A stretch of 64,000 nt of DNA from Bugulina stolonifera (lineage: Eukaryota; Bryozoa; Gymnolaemata; Cheilostomatida; Bugulidae): contig OW285192.1 in assembly GCA_935421135.1 (NCBI GenBank), forward strand, positions 7,026,501-7,090,500. The letters are read 5' to 3'. The notes beneath the pieces were generated by a model that saw only the letters and a list, made by a program, of their open reading frames with translations, did no database searches and was not told the origin of the DNA. Of the stretch, positions 1 through 15,500 are shown piece by piece (position 1 is the first letter of the stretch; the number at the start of each line of letters is the position of its first letter). A program made the translations under genes and the position numbers.

Positions 1-2
1 GT

Positions 3-96
3 AGAATCGGTAGCTTGATCCACAGTACGGATTTGCATTCTAACTTTAACTGCACAGTAAAGCCATCAGCTATGGTCGACATATGGGACTTACCAA
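3..96 (+). CDS. Gene A exon (partial, 5'-most visible)
   Basis: An open frame from the window edge ends at a good donor (CCAA|GTAAGG) in phase 1, which joins in frame to the exon at 1161. It encodes a short stretch with one Cys and an N-glycosylation site. No domain is recognised. The exon start is unclear. Confidence 0.4.
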
Positions 97-3000
97 GTAA
101 GGAATATTTATTATAAAAGATCTATGTTTTTTCTGTCTGTCTATGTTTAAAGCTTTAAAAGAAACATGTGCGATTATATTTAGTTACCTTGTTGAAGGCC
201 AATAGTGTCTATGTTTATTTGCACGTAACTCATATTTACATGCATGCAATAATACAAAAATCTAGTTCATTATTTTCAATTTACTAATCTGTTATGAGTT
301 AGCCAGTCCTATATCTACATGTATTACGTTTGCATCAGATAGCAAATCTGGCAAAGTAACCAATAAAATAAATCTTGCACATCCCAGATACTAATAGCCA
401 TTACTCTTTTACCTAAACATACATATCATACCTACTATCAACTACAAAAGTCTTATTCAAGTTTACTGTACATGTATGGTGAGTCCATACTTGAAAGCTG
501 GAGTTGAACTCCAATGTCAATGAATTTCGAATTGTACATGTACATATTATATTACTACAACACGTGCATTACTCTATATATATTATTACTATGACATGTA
601 ATTGATTATGGTTTAGTTGGAGTATGCTGTGGCATAGCTATCATTTTAAGCACTACCATGTTTGAGTTAGTAGTATAAAAATGGCAAATACTCAGTGATT
701 GTGGGCTTTATTCACTCAGAAACCAGGATTTTGGGCTTTTAAACAATCATAATACTAAAGTGCCATTGGCAAGGTTCATAAGCTTCGGCAACCTGATTGA
801 CTGAGATTCACTTCCAAATTCTGATTTCTGAACTGTGTGAATATTTGGAATGTCTCCTAGGACTTATAGCTTGATAAACTTAGTCTAATTATAATTATTT
901 TTGAGTTTCAGTGTTTTGCTGTAGCACAACTGCTCAACTAAACCAATAAGTGAACAGTTCACATCTGTATCAGCTGTCAGTAATGTAATGGCAGCATCCA
1001 AAAAATTTCTGTGGTGGAGTTCTGTGATGGCACAGCAGCATCTGTAAGATGAGTGTTGGGGGGGGGGGGAGGCGCGACTTCACACATAGCCGGGACAAAC
1101 TAAGTTATTATATTGGCAGGTATGGGCTGTCTCATAATCCCTGCACTTGTATCATTGCAGTAAATGTAAACTTTGCACGTGCCAAGGTCACCTTACAGAA
1201 GACTGCATCGGTAGGAAAAGAATCCTACAGATCCGTCAATGGCATAATTGGTGACCCAGATCTCAGTTTTGCTGGAAGTAGTGGAACTGTTTGGTGGCAA
1301 GTAAACTTAGGAGCTAGTTTTCCAATAAGTCGAGTGGAGCTATATACCTCAAATGATGCCGGTAAGTATTGACTAATGGCTACAGATCTGTCAACAAGTG
1401 GTACAGATCTGCCGAAAAGCAGTACAGATCTACCAAAAAGTAGTTAGGGCTGCCTTTACAGTTATAGGTGGGCTATAAAAGCTAATTTTCAAATTGACAT
1501 GATTTTTTATGCTGAAATCAATGCAATAAGAAAAAGCTATGCAAAAGATGATTTCAACTAAATGGATTAGGAATTATCAAAATTTGGGTAAACATCAATA
1601 TTGTAATAAAACAATAAAAATAATTTTAGTTAATATACCAATAAAAATGCACGTCTGGTATACGTACACGCTTTAATACCAGATTGTTTAGATGCAGAAT
1701 ACAGATTGTGATGTTAGTTTATAAAATGATCAGCGAAGTTGCTATTTGAGCAGTCAGTGGCTCAATTTCCCATCCATGAAGACACCCACCCAAAGCTGAC
1801 GTGTAAATCCAAGGCCTCTATAACACACTATGATCATATTCCGCAGTAGACAGAACACTCTACCACTACACCAGTTCAAAAGCTCCACGAAGGAGCAGTA
1901 CGTGTGCAAGGAGCCGACTGCACGCAGCGCTCTAGATGGTTATAATATGATGAGTGCCTGGAGTGCAACTGGCTTAGAGCTTAGTGCATCTACATGTGAT
2001 ATTGTGTCTATTCACCAGTGGTAATATGTTCTGTTCACTGAGCTAGGTGATTAGGTGCTGTAGAGGACCTGGGTTCAAACATCAGTCAGGGACTGGTAAT
2101 TTCCTGGATGTGAAACTCAGTCTCCGTCTTCAAATGAAGAATCGGGAAGTTCTGCCATAAAATAACATCAAATATTGTAATGTTTTTGTGGGTGTCCGTA
2201 GGGTCGAGGGACGACCTACAACGTACTTGCACATGTTAAGACCCTATGAGTGCTGCTAGGCCTTTGTCATTACAATAAAGGTCGACAGGAAATTGTAGTC
2301 ATACATTGTACAGTTAACCAAGACCAACCATGTGGTCCCGAGCCAATACCTGTTGCTATACTTAAAAGAGTATGTTCAGTCCTAGTACTGTAGGTCGTTC
2401 CGGCATCAAGGTCTAAGACCTGACTGTATTAGCTAGAAACAACCTTTAATACGAGAGAAGACTCTGTATAAGTAGTATAGAAGTATGTTTATTGAGATCC
2501 AAGCATCAACTGAAACATTAACTGACAGTAAAAAACGTTGGCTTTATATACACATTGTATATCAAGTATTCTTGATGTACAATGCATATAAACTGACTGT
2601 TTCATGTATTAATCTTCCAGAAACTAGTTCCAGTAAAAGGCCAACATAGCGTTGTCCGGAAATTGCACAACAAGATGGCGGATGGAAGTCCGAAGGCCGA
2701 CCCAAATAGTTCGGCCAAAACAAAAAATGCTGAAAAACATGTAAATAATGTGCAAAATTATTTATAGCGATTTCAGTCCCAGTTACAGCAAACAAGTATA
2801 AAAAGGGTACCTACATGTATGCTCAGTAATGCACATAGTACATGTAGACATGTTTTTACATAGGCTAGTCAACATAATGTACATAATAAATAGTGAGTTG
2901 TTGATGACAATGCAACGCAGTACTAGTGGCTATATCTATAATGTTGCGTTCACCACAACAATCTGACAAATGATCAATCCTCTTACAAGAGAGAATATTA

Positions 3001-6000
3001 CATTTTTACATGGATATACCGCACAATAGACATAATTTTCTAACTGCATAGGCTGTGTTGAATCATTGGTTAACACTTTTTCTGAACTGGGCACCCTAAA
3101 TAATGTGAGAATAATCTGCCATGTCTTTCTTTTTAAAGTATAATATTATAACTACATGTACATGTACAACTACATGTACATGTACATGCACATCACTTTA
3201 GATATCCTTTGAAGCCGCCGTATCCTCCGTGTTCGACATTTCGCATATATTACAGCACAGCGACCACGGGCTCTGTATGTGGCGTTATCGACTTCACAGT
3301 CGATAATGGAATTTAACCGTGTTGACGCTGACTGGATTCAGGTGAACAAGAGGAGTGCTGCTGACCAAGATGTGGAAGTTATGCAACTGCACCAACCAGT
3401 CCCAGCCAGCTTCGTAGCAGTTTACACTCTGTACAGCACTCAATTGTATATGACTGAGGTTGAAGTATATAGATCAAGTAAGTATTTTACCTCAAAACAA
3501 TGAAATCACAATTAATGAAATACATGTACATGTAAGTATCAGACTTGCACATTTTTCTACAAAGCTTCTACAAAAACAAAACGAAACACTCATGGAGCAC
3601 ATGGCTTGCACGCATGTCATAAAAAAATAGTTCTTTGATGACGAGCAATAATGTTTAGGAAAGAACTTTGCTAAATATCAAGAGATAGATCAAAGCAGCA
3701 CTAAAGGTGGTAGCTGTGGGATGAGTGATAACTGCAATGCTTTCAATGCTGTTGATGGAAGTCAACTAACACATTCATCTACAACTAGTGGTAGTAACCA
3801 GTGGCTGAGAGTAAAGATGGATGAGGCCATTATGTTTGTATATGGAGTAGTAAGATGTAAGGTCAAATTTTAATCAATTTTATTTCACTTACATGTAGTT
3901 ATGCAATCTATGAATTTGCTCTAATACAGCTCTTATTTTGGCAGCTGTCCCAGAAATAATAGCCGATGCCTTGGAGTAGATAAATTTGTCCAGTTTAAAT
4001 ACATTACTGACCAATTATGTGACTATTTCGACACTAGTAACTTGTACATCTAAGTAGGGTGTTTAAGGCTTCATAACTACTAGAAAAAAGTATTATGTAA
4101 GTTTAATATTATGTGTTTAAGAACCAATTTAAAAGAATTTTGTGAAAACCTAAATCTTACAGCATTCTTTTTAAATATTAGGTGCGCTCTGTCAAAGATT
4201 TTTACGGTATATCCATTTTAGCGGGAGCCAGTATGCAGGATCTTCGTTTCCAGACATCAGCCTCCAAAACCTTGACTTCACTTGCATGGGTTCATTGTCG
4301 TAATGCACCCACCCTGCGCACCAACCAAACACTAGCATTCAGATGCCGTACAACGCCAGCTACCCGAGTGATTATGCTGTTTGGTATCTTTACTGATACA
4401 GATAGCATTACTGTTACAGAATTGGAACTATATGGCTATGGTAATACATATTATATAGAAGTAACAACAGTATACTATTTTATATCCGTATACATTACTA
4501 AAACTAAAAATAATGTGAATGTTAGAGATTTTGGCCGTTTCACGACATTATACTGTATATTATCAATTATGTACATGTATATGTACATGTATGTATGTAC
4601 ATCTACATGTATGTACATGTATATATACACGTATATATATATTGTGTATTCACATTTCTTTATATATTACCTACTGTACTTAGACCGTAGTGGCATAGCA
4701 GTGAGATTACAGGCATATTACAGGTACACAACTTCTACTGAATTAATAGCAAAGTTCATGTCATTCAGCTTACAATGCATGAGTAATTGCATCGCAAAGA
4801 TTGGATAATTAGTGTTTTCGTGACCTAAATTCCAGGCACAGGCCATCTGAAAATGAAATGTTCAAGCATACATCTGTCACAGAGTCATGAACACACCGGC
4901 GTGGGCCGATAGCACAATCCACTTTTTTATGCGAAAAAACCAGGTCTGCCGATGAGCTAGGGATTGCTTCGTCTGGCCAAGCAAAATACCAGACCAATAG
5001 CCCTCGTGGCATAGGCCTGACAGCCATCTTGAGATTTTCATTTGTGGCCTGAGTCTGTCCAATCGGTTACGAAGACACCAAGTAGCTTAAAAAACAAACA
5101 CCGGTTGCTTTGTTCATTTGGTCTTGCCTTACTGAATTGGCTGTTTGAATGATTCTTTTTATATAGATCTTCCAAATATGAACTACAGAGTGGAGAGTAA
5201 AACAGTTGCACGGAGCCACACATCGATTACTATAACTTTTGCAAATTGGCGTCAACCGGTTATCCAAGAGGCAACTATCACAAGGTGAGCATTTCGGAGA
5301 AACTATGGTACACAAGTTTGGTATTCATAACTACATGTAAACACAATACCAAGTTTTATTAGCTATAATGATAACTACTTTCATTTTGTTCAAGAAATTT
5401 TTACTACTTAATACTAATAGCATGTACTTCCAATAATATGCAAGTATAACTACAATAAATTGATTGCAGCTATAAAAAATCATCACTGGGTGACAATGAT
5501 GGTCGCATTTAAGTATATGTGGCAAGTATAATTATTAAATTGCAACTGTAATTGTACAATGTACACGCACTAGTACATGTATATGCGTTGACTATTAATT
5601 CCTATGACATGATATGTATTGGTGCTAGATATTTTTCAACTTATAATTAATTCCATTGCCTTAAGAGTAGACAACTACTGGTTAGATGAACTAAGGTCTT
5701 AGAAATTTGTGATATTTTTTATAATTTTATATTAGGTATTATATTGAACTAAAAGGATCATATAACAGAAGTTCAGCACGGAGTATCTCGTACAATTCTA
5801 CAATTTCTACAGTTCGAGTGGTTTTGCCTTCACTACTTCCTAGTGCAAGATACAATGTTACCATCAGCTGTTTCTTTGGACAAATGGAATGCAGTGGTGA
5901 ACCTTATGTATTTCAAGCATTAACTGAAAGATGTCCAGGTATGGCAAGTTAGACTTGCAGTATTCATGTACGTAAATAAACAAGTAGTTGTGGCCTGTGC

Positions 6001-9000
6001 AAGTGTTTGACATTTTATATAAGCCAATAAATCAGAACAAGAGAATGCTAGATGTCTATGCGTTTAGAGTATGCCATCTGTTTAATCTATTAACATTGTT
6101 AGAAACGAAACGAAATGTTCAGCTGAAATCTTATATCGTTTTGAATATTGCTCATGTACTTTACACTAATATTGCAATCACATTTTCACAGTGCCTGCTC
6201 GACCCCAAAGCCTTACTGCAACTATTGGAGAAAAAGTAATGAATTCAGGGAGAGTGAGATGGAAATACCTTATTACATCACAGGTAGGGCATCTTGGATG
6301 TGGTTGTAGATACAAGGTACGGGGTACAGGGTAAAAGTGTATGCAATACAAATTTCTCATGCAATAAAAGAGTTTTAGATTAGCTTGCCTTATACAATCA
6401 TGCAATAGAATGCAAATTAAAGATATTTACACAATATGGCTGTGTTAAGAAATGTCTCATTTCACCACAAAATTTTACTTGAAAAATGGAAGCTCTATTG
6501 CTATATTGGTTAAATTAATCTAACAAAAAACCTGTGCTGTGGGAAAATTCCAATCTTCATTATGAACACCAGGATCGAATAAAATAGAAAATCCTGTTTT
6601 ATCTCTGTTATCAATGTACAATGTGTACATGTACATGTACACATTACTGAAGTTTATATACACCGTAACAGCCAATGTTCATTATAACTACCACAGCTCT
6701 CACCAATTATCACTACAATAAGTCAATGCAGAGCTAATCCAACAATGCAATGCTCTCTAAATGGGACGGAGCAACAAAATATAAATAGGTCACATTGTGA
6801 AGTCTTTGCGGATGGAGATACGGAGTTAGTGGTCGCTGTCATATCCCAGACAACATTCGAAAGATCCTCAACCTCTCTGTTAACGCTACGTTCAGAGGTA
6901 CTCAGTAAGTACTATGAAGTCTAACCCAGAGTAGCTATACAGTACAGTTTAATGAATAATTATTAAAATGTTATCATTATTTATGTAGAATTGCATTGTG
7001 CATTACAGGATGAAGAAATTGTTGATTGGTCCAAGTCAATTTTATATCTTTCTATGCAGATATGCTGACTAGGTGACAGACAGTTTTACGTCTGCTTCAT
7101 TTACGTCATAGCTGTTTACAAATATTTGGGTATTCCTGCGTATACATGTGCAATATGCTCATATAGTTTTCGTAATAGTGGAAAATATAAGATATTAATT
7201 TGCTTGCCACATTCTTAGGTCCTCAGTTTGCTCCTACAGATGTTATGCTGGTAGCTGAGTCACCAGATTGTATGAAACTTACGTGGAATCCACCAGAGCA
7301 CCCTGGTGGAGAAATAATTTTGTACAAGGTGAGAAGTACATAAACAAAAATATTTCATGGACAATACTACTTCAAAATTTTATGGTACAGTCTTCACCCA
7401 TCTTAACAGATGACTCTCTTCCACATATTGCCACCGTATCTCACACTCTATGCAGTATTGCTGTCATTGTTTACCAAATAATAATTGTCTTTTGAATAGT
7501 ACACATGCAATGTGACTGGTACAGCTAATGTCTCAGGAGTGGAGCGAGAGGCGACAGTATGTGGGAATTTTGGTAGACTGCATGAAGTCAGTTGTCATGT
7601 CAGTGCAGTTAACTCTGCAGGCGAAAGTCAGCAAGCATCAGCAACAAACGCTACTATTCAAAAGGTTGAAGGTAAGTTTTCGCATGAAGCACTCTGTCTA
7701 CAACAAAAGATAAGTAATACAGTAACTATTGGTGATTGTCAATGAAAACAAAATGATGTTGAAGCAGTTGTTTCATCATTCACAAACTAAAAGAATAATA
7801 TTAAATAACTTCTCTAGCATCTGCCTGACTGGATTTTGAAACGAGCCAATCTAGTTTATTCTCTCAGGCGATAACATCATGGCAATTTATTTACGAGCAC
7901 TACGCCTGATCAAAGTTTTGAAGTAACATAGAAACATACGTTAGTTCCATGCTTGTATAACACATTTAAAACCAACATTGCATTTAGGTGTACATGTATG
8001 GCATAATGTAAAGTCCAAGACAAGTAGCCCTAACCCTAACCAGGGTTACATACTAAGTGAATTACATGTATCTGACATTATTCAGCTGTAAAACAATTAC
8101 AGTTGTAATGCAACACATCCATTGTCTATACCTTTAGTATTGTAATGGTTTCTGGTATTTCGTGCGGTCGTCCTTGGACGACTACCGACCCAAAACTGAA
8201 GTGCCTATGAGTGGTGCTAGGCCTTCTCATTACATGAAAGATCGAGCGGTCTCAGTAGTCCAATAACTACCAGAGACGACCCATCTGGTCCCAAGTCTGA
8301 CCTTCAGACTATACCTTGAAAGAGAGTGATCCGACCTAGTAGGCGGTTCGCTATGCGAATGACCTGACAAAAGGAAGTGAAAGTCTCTGTATCAAGTATA
8401 GATGTGTCTTTATTGGAAGCCAAGTGAAGACTGAGACAACGAATGATAAAACATGGTCCTTTATTTATAGTATAAGGACTTCCGACCGACGTAGTGTCGG
8501 GAAAAGACGACATAAGGTCGTCCGGAAGTTGCGCAACAACATGGCCGCCAGAAGCCCGACGGCCGACCCAAAAATAGGTCGGGTTATACAAAAGTTGCTT
8601 ATAATCATCCAATTCATGTACAAAATGAATATCAAGGGATTCTGAGAGGTCGGGCCTCTTTACATGGGTATAAAAGGTACCTAAAGACTTAGTAATTACT
8701 ATACAAGTATATACAACGACATAGTAGCTAAGTAGAATGAGTATAAGCACATAGATACATGTATGTAGACAGCAAATGAGTGGTTTAGACATGCAATACA
8801 GTTGAGTATGGGTATACGAGTGTTAGTTGAGTAGCACTGTGATAACTACTAGGCACTTAAGGTGCTATAGATTATGTCCGGGTGACTGGAGTCGTATACA
8901 AATGTCCTGTACCATCACAGTATATTCTTAACTTTTGCATTGACTTCTACAGACTTAGAAATTGGAGTCCACTCACATAAACTAACATTGGATAAGCACC

Positions 9001-9510
9001 AGTATGACCCAGTCAGTTTACCATGTGATGTCGATGAGAACTCGTACAATGATGAAAACGAAAGGGGGTTTATAAGAATTACTTTAGCTAGTCTACCTCA
9101 GCTGATTGGTCAGACTGTGTGGATAACTATAGGTATGCCTGCACAAAATAACTACTCTGTTTTAATGATTGAATGATTGAACATTAATAATATACTATTA
9201 TATGATATCATTGTTATATTATCTATGATGCAATCTCTTTGAAAGCTTATGTTCATGCTGTGTTGTACATTAAAGTTCTCAGACCTTGTGGTGTAGCAAG
9301 CATTTTATACGTTATACTTCACCATTGAAAGAAACTATTGCGTGAATGTCAAGACTGCAGAGGTATACAAATTATCTACATGTAGTACTACTAGTACCAC
9401 CACCACCACCACCACTGCCACCGCCACCGCCACCGCCACCGCCACCGCCACCGCCACCGCCACCGCCACCGCCACCACCACCACCACTACCACTACCACT
9501 ACCACTACCA

Positions 9511-9573
<63 letters not shown>

Positions 9574-12500
9574 TGCACTGTTGTAGATAACCGACCTCAT
9601 CAGATGATACTCACACCTGGAGATGAAACTCTATCTGATGCAGATGCTAATGAATCTGTTTTAAATGAAAGACACAACTTTTTATGTCGCCGTTTGAATA
9701 CTAATACTTGTAAGTATTATAATTCAATTTACCTATACACTGTGACAGTTGAATCATACTAATGCTTGTAAGTATTATAATATATCAACTTACATTTGTA
9801 CACTGTGACAGTTGAAGCTATTCCTTTCATATTTGCAGACAACTGTTCTCAGAGATATTTAACAATGCATTCCAAAAAAATATTTATATTAATTTTTGAA
9901 ATGGGAAATTTGCAAGCCATTGTTTAATATTTTAAATGCAAATGTCAGATGCACAACATAATATACCCCTACATAATCATTTAAATGCATGTAAGTCAAG
10001 GATATAACATGATCAAGTGATTATTTCATATGGCTACTGGTTTTCCTAGCTGAAGCAGAATCTCCACAGATATGTGAGACTCTGGAGGAATGTGATGGGA
10101 GATCAAAGAGTCAAAGAGTTAGATACTGTATTCAAGAGTATTCAGATACAACACCTGGTAAATTATTCTCTTACTATAAACATGTATGGTAGTCGAGGAT
10201 CGTGATAATACAATGTAGTGTTGTTGGAAACTATCAGGACAGATGTACATGTAGAGCAGAAATCTTTGACCATAATATCTGTGATGTATTAGGAAATGTA
10301 ATGACTTATAACAATAAGTTTAGGAATTATGTTATTTATGCAAGGAAGTTCCATGTCTAGGAAAGTTATAAGATATGGAGGAAAATGTGACTATGTACTG
10401 TATTAGTTTAGTAGACTGCAGCAGTCAATAGGATTTTATGCAATTACATGTATATTAAACATACTTTAACACACTTTCAATTAACTACATGATTAAAATG
10501 TTAAGTTTTAGTGGCAGTTAGGACCAAATCACAATTTCCTTGTCTGTAGTGGTTATGGAACGTGTAGCACCAACCAGGCTTCATGACTTATTGCGTTTGC
10601 GCAGGTCACCACATATTCAAATAGACATTGTGGGTACAGGTGAATTTTTAGGTTAAACTACTGTTGGTAAATGAGCAAAAAGAGGAAGTCTGTTGAGGAT
10701 GTGGATGATGACATTGGATAAATGTTTGGCAGATTTATTTCAGCAGTTTAATTCACCAGAATTTTCAGGAAGTAGAAAGGAACAGAGCTGTAGAAAAATT
10801 TGGTTTCGAATAAAACACATATACAGAGCTATAAACAAAAATACAGAGTTATCCGCTCATAGGCATAGTGAATGCAACTCCAAAGTATAGTAGTGTTTTG
10901 GTAAAACAAACATGGTAATACAACTCTTATGAATATGTACATGGTATGTTATCTGATATTCAGATTAGAGTCAGTCTCTAAGGCATTGTGGTTTGCTATC
11001 TCTCAACACACCCCCTCAATCCACATGCCGAAGCGGGCGATGGCATCGGTATGTTGAACACGGGCTAGCGCCTTAGTCATACAGTCTGCGAGGTTCTCGT
11101 TACTGCAGACATACTGGTACTGAACACTCTGCTGCTCTCGCAGGAAGTGGTAGCGTACATCTATGTGTTTGGTGCGAGCGTGTGAGACAGTATCACCTTT
11201 GGTCAAAGCAATAGCTCCTTGATTGTCGGTGTAGAGTATACTGGTATCAGGTTGCGGGGTATTCATCTGGCTACAGAAAGATCGTAGGTAGATCATTTCT
11301 TTTACAGCTTCAGCCAGGGCCATATATTCAGCTTCACAGGAAGAAAGGGCAACTGTTGGCTGCTTCCTGGTTTTCCAGCTTATGGGGGCTCCACCATTTC
11401 CTAGTGTAAATACATAGCCAGTGGTGGAACGTCTGTCATCAGTGTCTCCTCCCCAGTCAGCATCAAAGTATCCAACTAGAACTCCATCAGTTTGTTTGAA
11501 TGTAAGAGCATGGGACTTGGTGCCTTTGAGGTTTCTGAATACTCTCTTAGCTGCTGTGATGTGTTGAGGACCAGGGGTATCCAGAAATTGGGACAGTTTT
11601 GATACAATCCAGCTTATATCTGGCCGGGTTGCAGTTGATAGGTACATCAAGCTCCCGACAGCTTGTCGGTATGGATAGTTTTGTTCCTGAGCTTTCTGGT
11701 GTTCCTCTTCAGTTGCTTTTTGCAGGTTGGCTGACTTGTCTGCTGGGGTCTTCGTTGGATTACAGCCGGTCATGTTGAATTTCTTCAACAGCTCATCAGT
11801 GTATCTCTCTTGAGACATCTGGTAACTTCCATTGGGTAGTCGACTGAAATCGATCCCTAAGAACCATCGGAGATCACCTCTGTCATCCATGTTGAACCTC
11901 TCCTGTAACTTCTTCTTCAGTTGGTTGATGGACTGCTCAGTTTTGGCGGCAATGAGGATGTCATCAACCCAGAAGAGAATATAGATTGTCTCTCCTTTGT
12001 TTGTAGAGGTATAGACGCACGGGTCGTTCTGGTTAGCTTCATAGCCTTCAGATTTGAGAAAGTCGGTAAGTGTGACATGCCAGTTACGTCCACTCTGTTT
12101 GAGACCATAGATGGATTTCTTGAGGTGACACGCTAGTGTAGTCCCTTCATCGGTTTGTTGGTATCCAGCAGGCTGCTCAAGGTATATATCTGTGTCTATT
12201 GGTGCATTCAGATATGCTCCCTTCACATCAAGCTGGTGTATCATCAGGTCCTCATTGGTGGCGATCTGCAGTAGAGACCGTATTGATGTGAACCTGGTAG
12301 TTGGTGAGTAGGTATCGAAGTAATCAACTCCGAAAACCTGTGAGTATCCTTTAGCAACGTATCGTGCTTTGTACTGAAGTTGGTCTACATCCTTGCCTTG
12401 CTTCAGAGCATACACCCATCTGCCTTTGGTCAGCGATCTGTTGTTTGGTAGAGGTTTTATCTTCCAAGTGTCATTCTGCACAAGAGAATTGACCTCTTTG

Positions 12501-15500
12501 TCCATAGCTTCTTTCCACTTGATAGAATCATCACTGGACATGGCTTCCTCATATGTTTGGGGTATTGATAGGGTAGTTGCATAGGCATAGTCAATAGTTT
12601 TGTAGACATAATAATCATTAAACTTCTTGTTTGGTTTGCGTTCTCTCTTAGATCTGCCTTCTGGTTTAGCCAAACCAGATTTGTCAGCTGTTTCAGTGTC
12701 TGTATCAGATTCAGTTGTGACACTGTCAGTTTTAGCTGACTCATCATGTATAGCGGGATGAGAAACAGGTGTAGGATCTGGCGGCGGACCACCATCACCC
12801 ACAGGCTCAGAGCATCTAGCTTGGTCAGCTCTGGGCGGGAACCATTGGTCTTCCTGAAAATCATCGGTGAATTTTTCACTGTGGACCGTGACGTTTCTGG
12901 TAGAGAGAACTTGGTTTCTGCCTTGATTCAGTACATAGTAGCTGTTTTGACTTGAGGTATTCACACCTAGATAGTGGCCAGGTAAGCCTCGAGCATCGAG
13001 TTTGCGTTTGTGAACTTCATTGAAGTAGGTGCAGGTTGCTCCGAAGGTGTTTATCTTCCTCATGTCTGGTTTAGAACCTGTGAAGAGCTCATAGGCTGTC
13101 TTCTCTGTTCGCCTTTGGTAACTTCTGTTACGCAGGTATGATGCATGATGAACAGCATAACTCCACAGAAACTTTGGTAGTTGAGAATCTGTGAGTAGGC
13201 ATCTGGACATCTCGAGTAAACTTCTCCAGGAACGCTCGGCTTTACCATTCTGGTAAGCTGAGTGTGGGGCAGTAGTTGTGAACTTTATTCTGTTCTCCAA
13301 CAGTACATCTTGGAACTTTTGTCCTGTAAACTCCCCTCCGTTGTCAGCATGGATCTCCAAGACTTGACCGATTGGTGCTACATCACTTAGAAATCTCTTC
13401 AGCGCTGTATGCGACTCACTCTTGGCTCGGAGGAAGTAGACAAATATCATGCTGCTGTATTCATCTACAAAGTTAATGATGTAATTGTGTCCCTCTCTAC
13501 TTGTAGGTGTGATAGGACCGGCGACATCAGTGTGTATGCGTTCGAGTGGTCTTTTAGCATGGATTGGGGGTTCATCTTTGGATTTGGGCTGCACTGTCAT
13601 CTTATTCTCAGTGCAGGTGGTGCATGTTCCTGGATTAGACTTGTCTTTTATGTCCATCCCCTTTGTGACACCTGGCAAGTTCTTTATGTCAGGGTAGTTC
13701 ATGTGTCCCAGATCCTTATGCCACTGCTCTAGTGTCTTAGCGGTGCAAGCTGAGTCAGACTGTGTTTGGAGAAAGTAGAGTTGACCTTCTTTCACAATAT
13801 TAAAGTCTGTGCTGCCTGCTTTGAGTGTGTTGCTGTCCTTTGAAAATGTTACTTGAGCTCCCGATTCTACAGCTGATCTCACTGAGAATAGGTTTGTAGG
13901 GAAACTTGGTGCAAGCAGGGAATTCTTCAGAGTTATCTCCCTTGTTTGCCCATCAGCGTCAAGTATGTGGAAAACAGCATCTCCTTTTGCTTTCACTAGA
14001 TCATTACTCCTGGTGCCATCAGCTAGCTCTAGGGAATGTTCTTTTGGGTTGAACTTTTGATCATAGGCTGTGAAACGCTCTGGACGATTGACAATGTGTG
14101 AGGTTGCTCCACAGTCTACCAGAAGTTTATCATTCAGTGTTGGTTTGGGACCGGACACATTCCCAGCATGGGTGTTTATATAGAAAGAGAATGAGCTCAA
14201 GTTAGCAGTATTCTGTTTGTGTTTGTTCTGCGTATCAGCTTTCTTTCTCTTCTTAGCCCGACATACCGCCTCTACATGCCAGCCTTTGTGACAATAGCTG
14301 CATGTAAGAGTGGCTTTGATTGGACATTCTCGGTAAGTATGGCCATATTTTGCACAAGCTGTACATTGAGTCTTGTTTGGCTTTGATTGTGGTTGTGATT
14401 GGGCAGACATAGCAGTTGACATCTCTCTCTGACTCCTCATAGCCTCTGTACTAGCGTAGTTGTGAAGCAAAGACTTGAATTCTGCCAATGTTTTGACTCT
14501 GTCTAATTGAGTGTGTACCACTACAAATGGCTTGAAAGACTCTGGTAGGCCTTTGAGAAGCATGGCTATAATGAGATTATCTGTAATCTGCTCACCTGCA
14601 ATTCTCAGTCCAGTGGCAGCTCTCTCACCTCTAATCATATAATCTGTTACGTCTTCATGTTCCATCATATGAATTGTGGTGAGTTCCTCATAGAGAGTGA
14701 GGACTCTTGGCTTTTCTGTGCTTGCAAAATGCTGCCTCAGTATCTTTAATGCCTTTCTGCCATCATCTGCAGCATCATTAAGAATCAGCAGTAGTGACTT
14801 TTCATCAAGAACTTGGACCAGTTCTGCATAAGCCATTCGGTTTTGCTCTGCAAAACCTGCATCATCTTCACCACTTTCAGGCTTTGGGAGTATGGCCTTG
14901 TGTACCTTTTTGTTTTGTGTATAAAGGTAGTTTAAGAACCTTGTTTCCCAGATGGTGTAATTGGTTGGATTCCCATCGTAGTAGAGCCTGTTTCTGTGGC
15001 CACTGGGCCCATAACCTGTTGAGGATGTGGATGATGACATTGGATAAATGTTTGGCAGATTTATTTCAGCAGTTTAATTCACCAGAATTTTCAGGAAGTA
15101 GAAAGGAACAGAGCTGTAGAAAAATTTGGTTTCGAATAAAACACATATACAGAGCTATAAACAAAAATACAGAGTTATCTGCTCATAGGCATAGTGAATG
15201 CAACTCCAAAGTATAGTAGTGTTTTGGTAAAACAAACATGGTAATACAACTCTTATGAATATGTACATGGTATGTTATCTGATATTCAGATTAGAGTCAG
15301 TCTCTAAGGCATTGTGGTTTGCTATCTCTCAACAAAGTCTTCAAAGACTAATGAAAAGCTTCAATCTAGCAAGTGGCCTGGGTTAAAAACTGTAAAAACC
15401 CTTTGGTATAACATCTGGATCAGCCACTGTTGATTAATTTGTTCTCTAAATAGATGTGGATGAACCATGCTGCCTGAAAGAAGATCTCCCTACTAACCTA

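Larger units (their letters stand above)
10691..15334 (-). mobile_element. Ty1/copia LTR retrotransposon, nearly intact
   Basis: Two 318-bp LTRs (TGTTGAGG...CTCAACA) flank one complete gag-pol frame on the minus strand. The 5-bp target duplication AAGTC is at 10686-10690 and 15335-15339. The LTRs are almost identical (one difference noted, CCGCTCAT versus CTGCTCAT), so insertion was recent. It sits antisense in an intron of gene A. Confidence 0.95.

Noticed and set aside
8026..8045. Telomere-like CCCTAACCCTAACC
   Set aside because: Only two units, inside an intron; too short to claim an interstitial telomere.
9335..9762. Poly-Thr, poly-Pro, poly-Ser and poly-Val frames
   Set aside because: All are translations of the triplet microsatellite upstream of exon 9587-9709.
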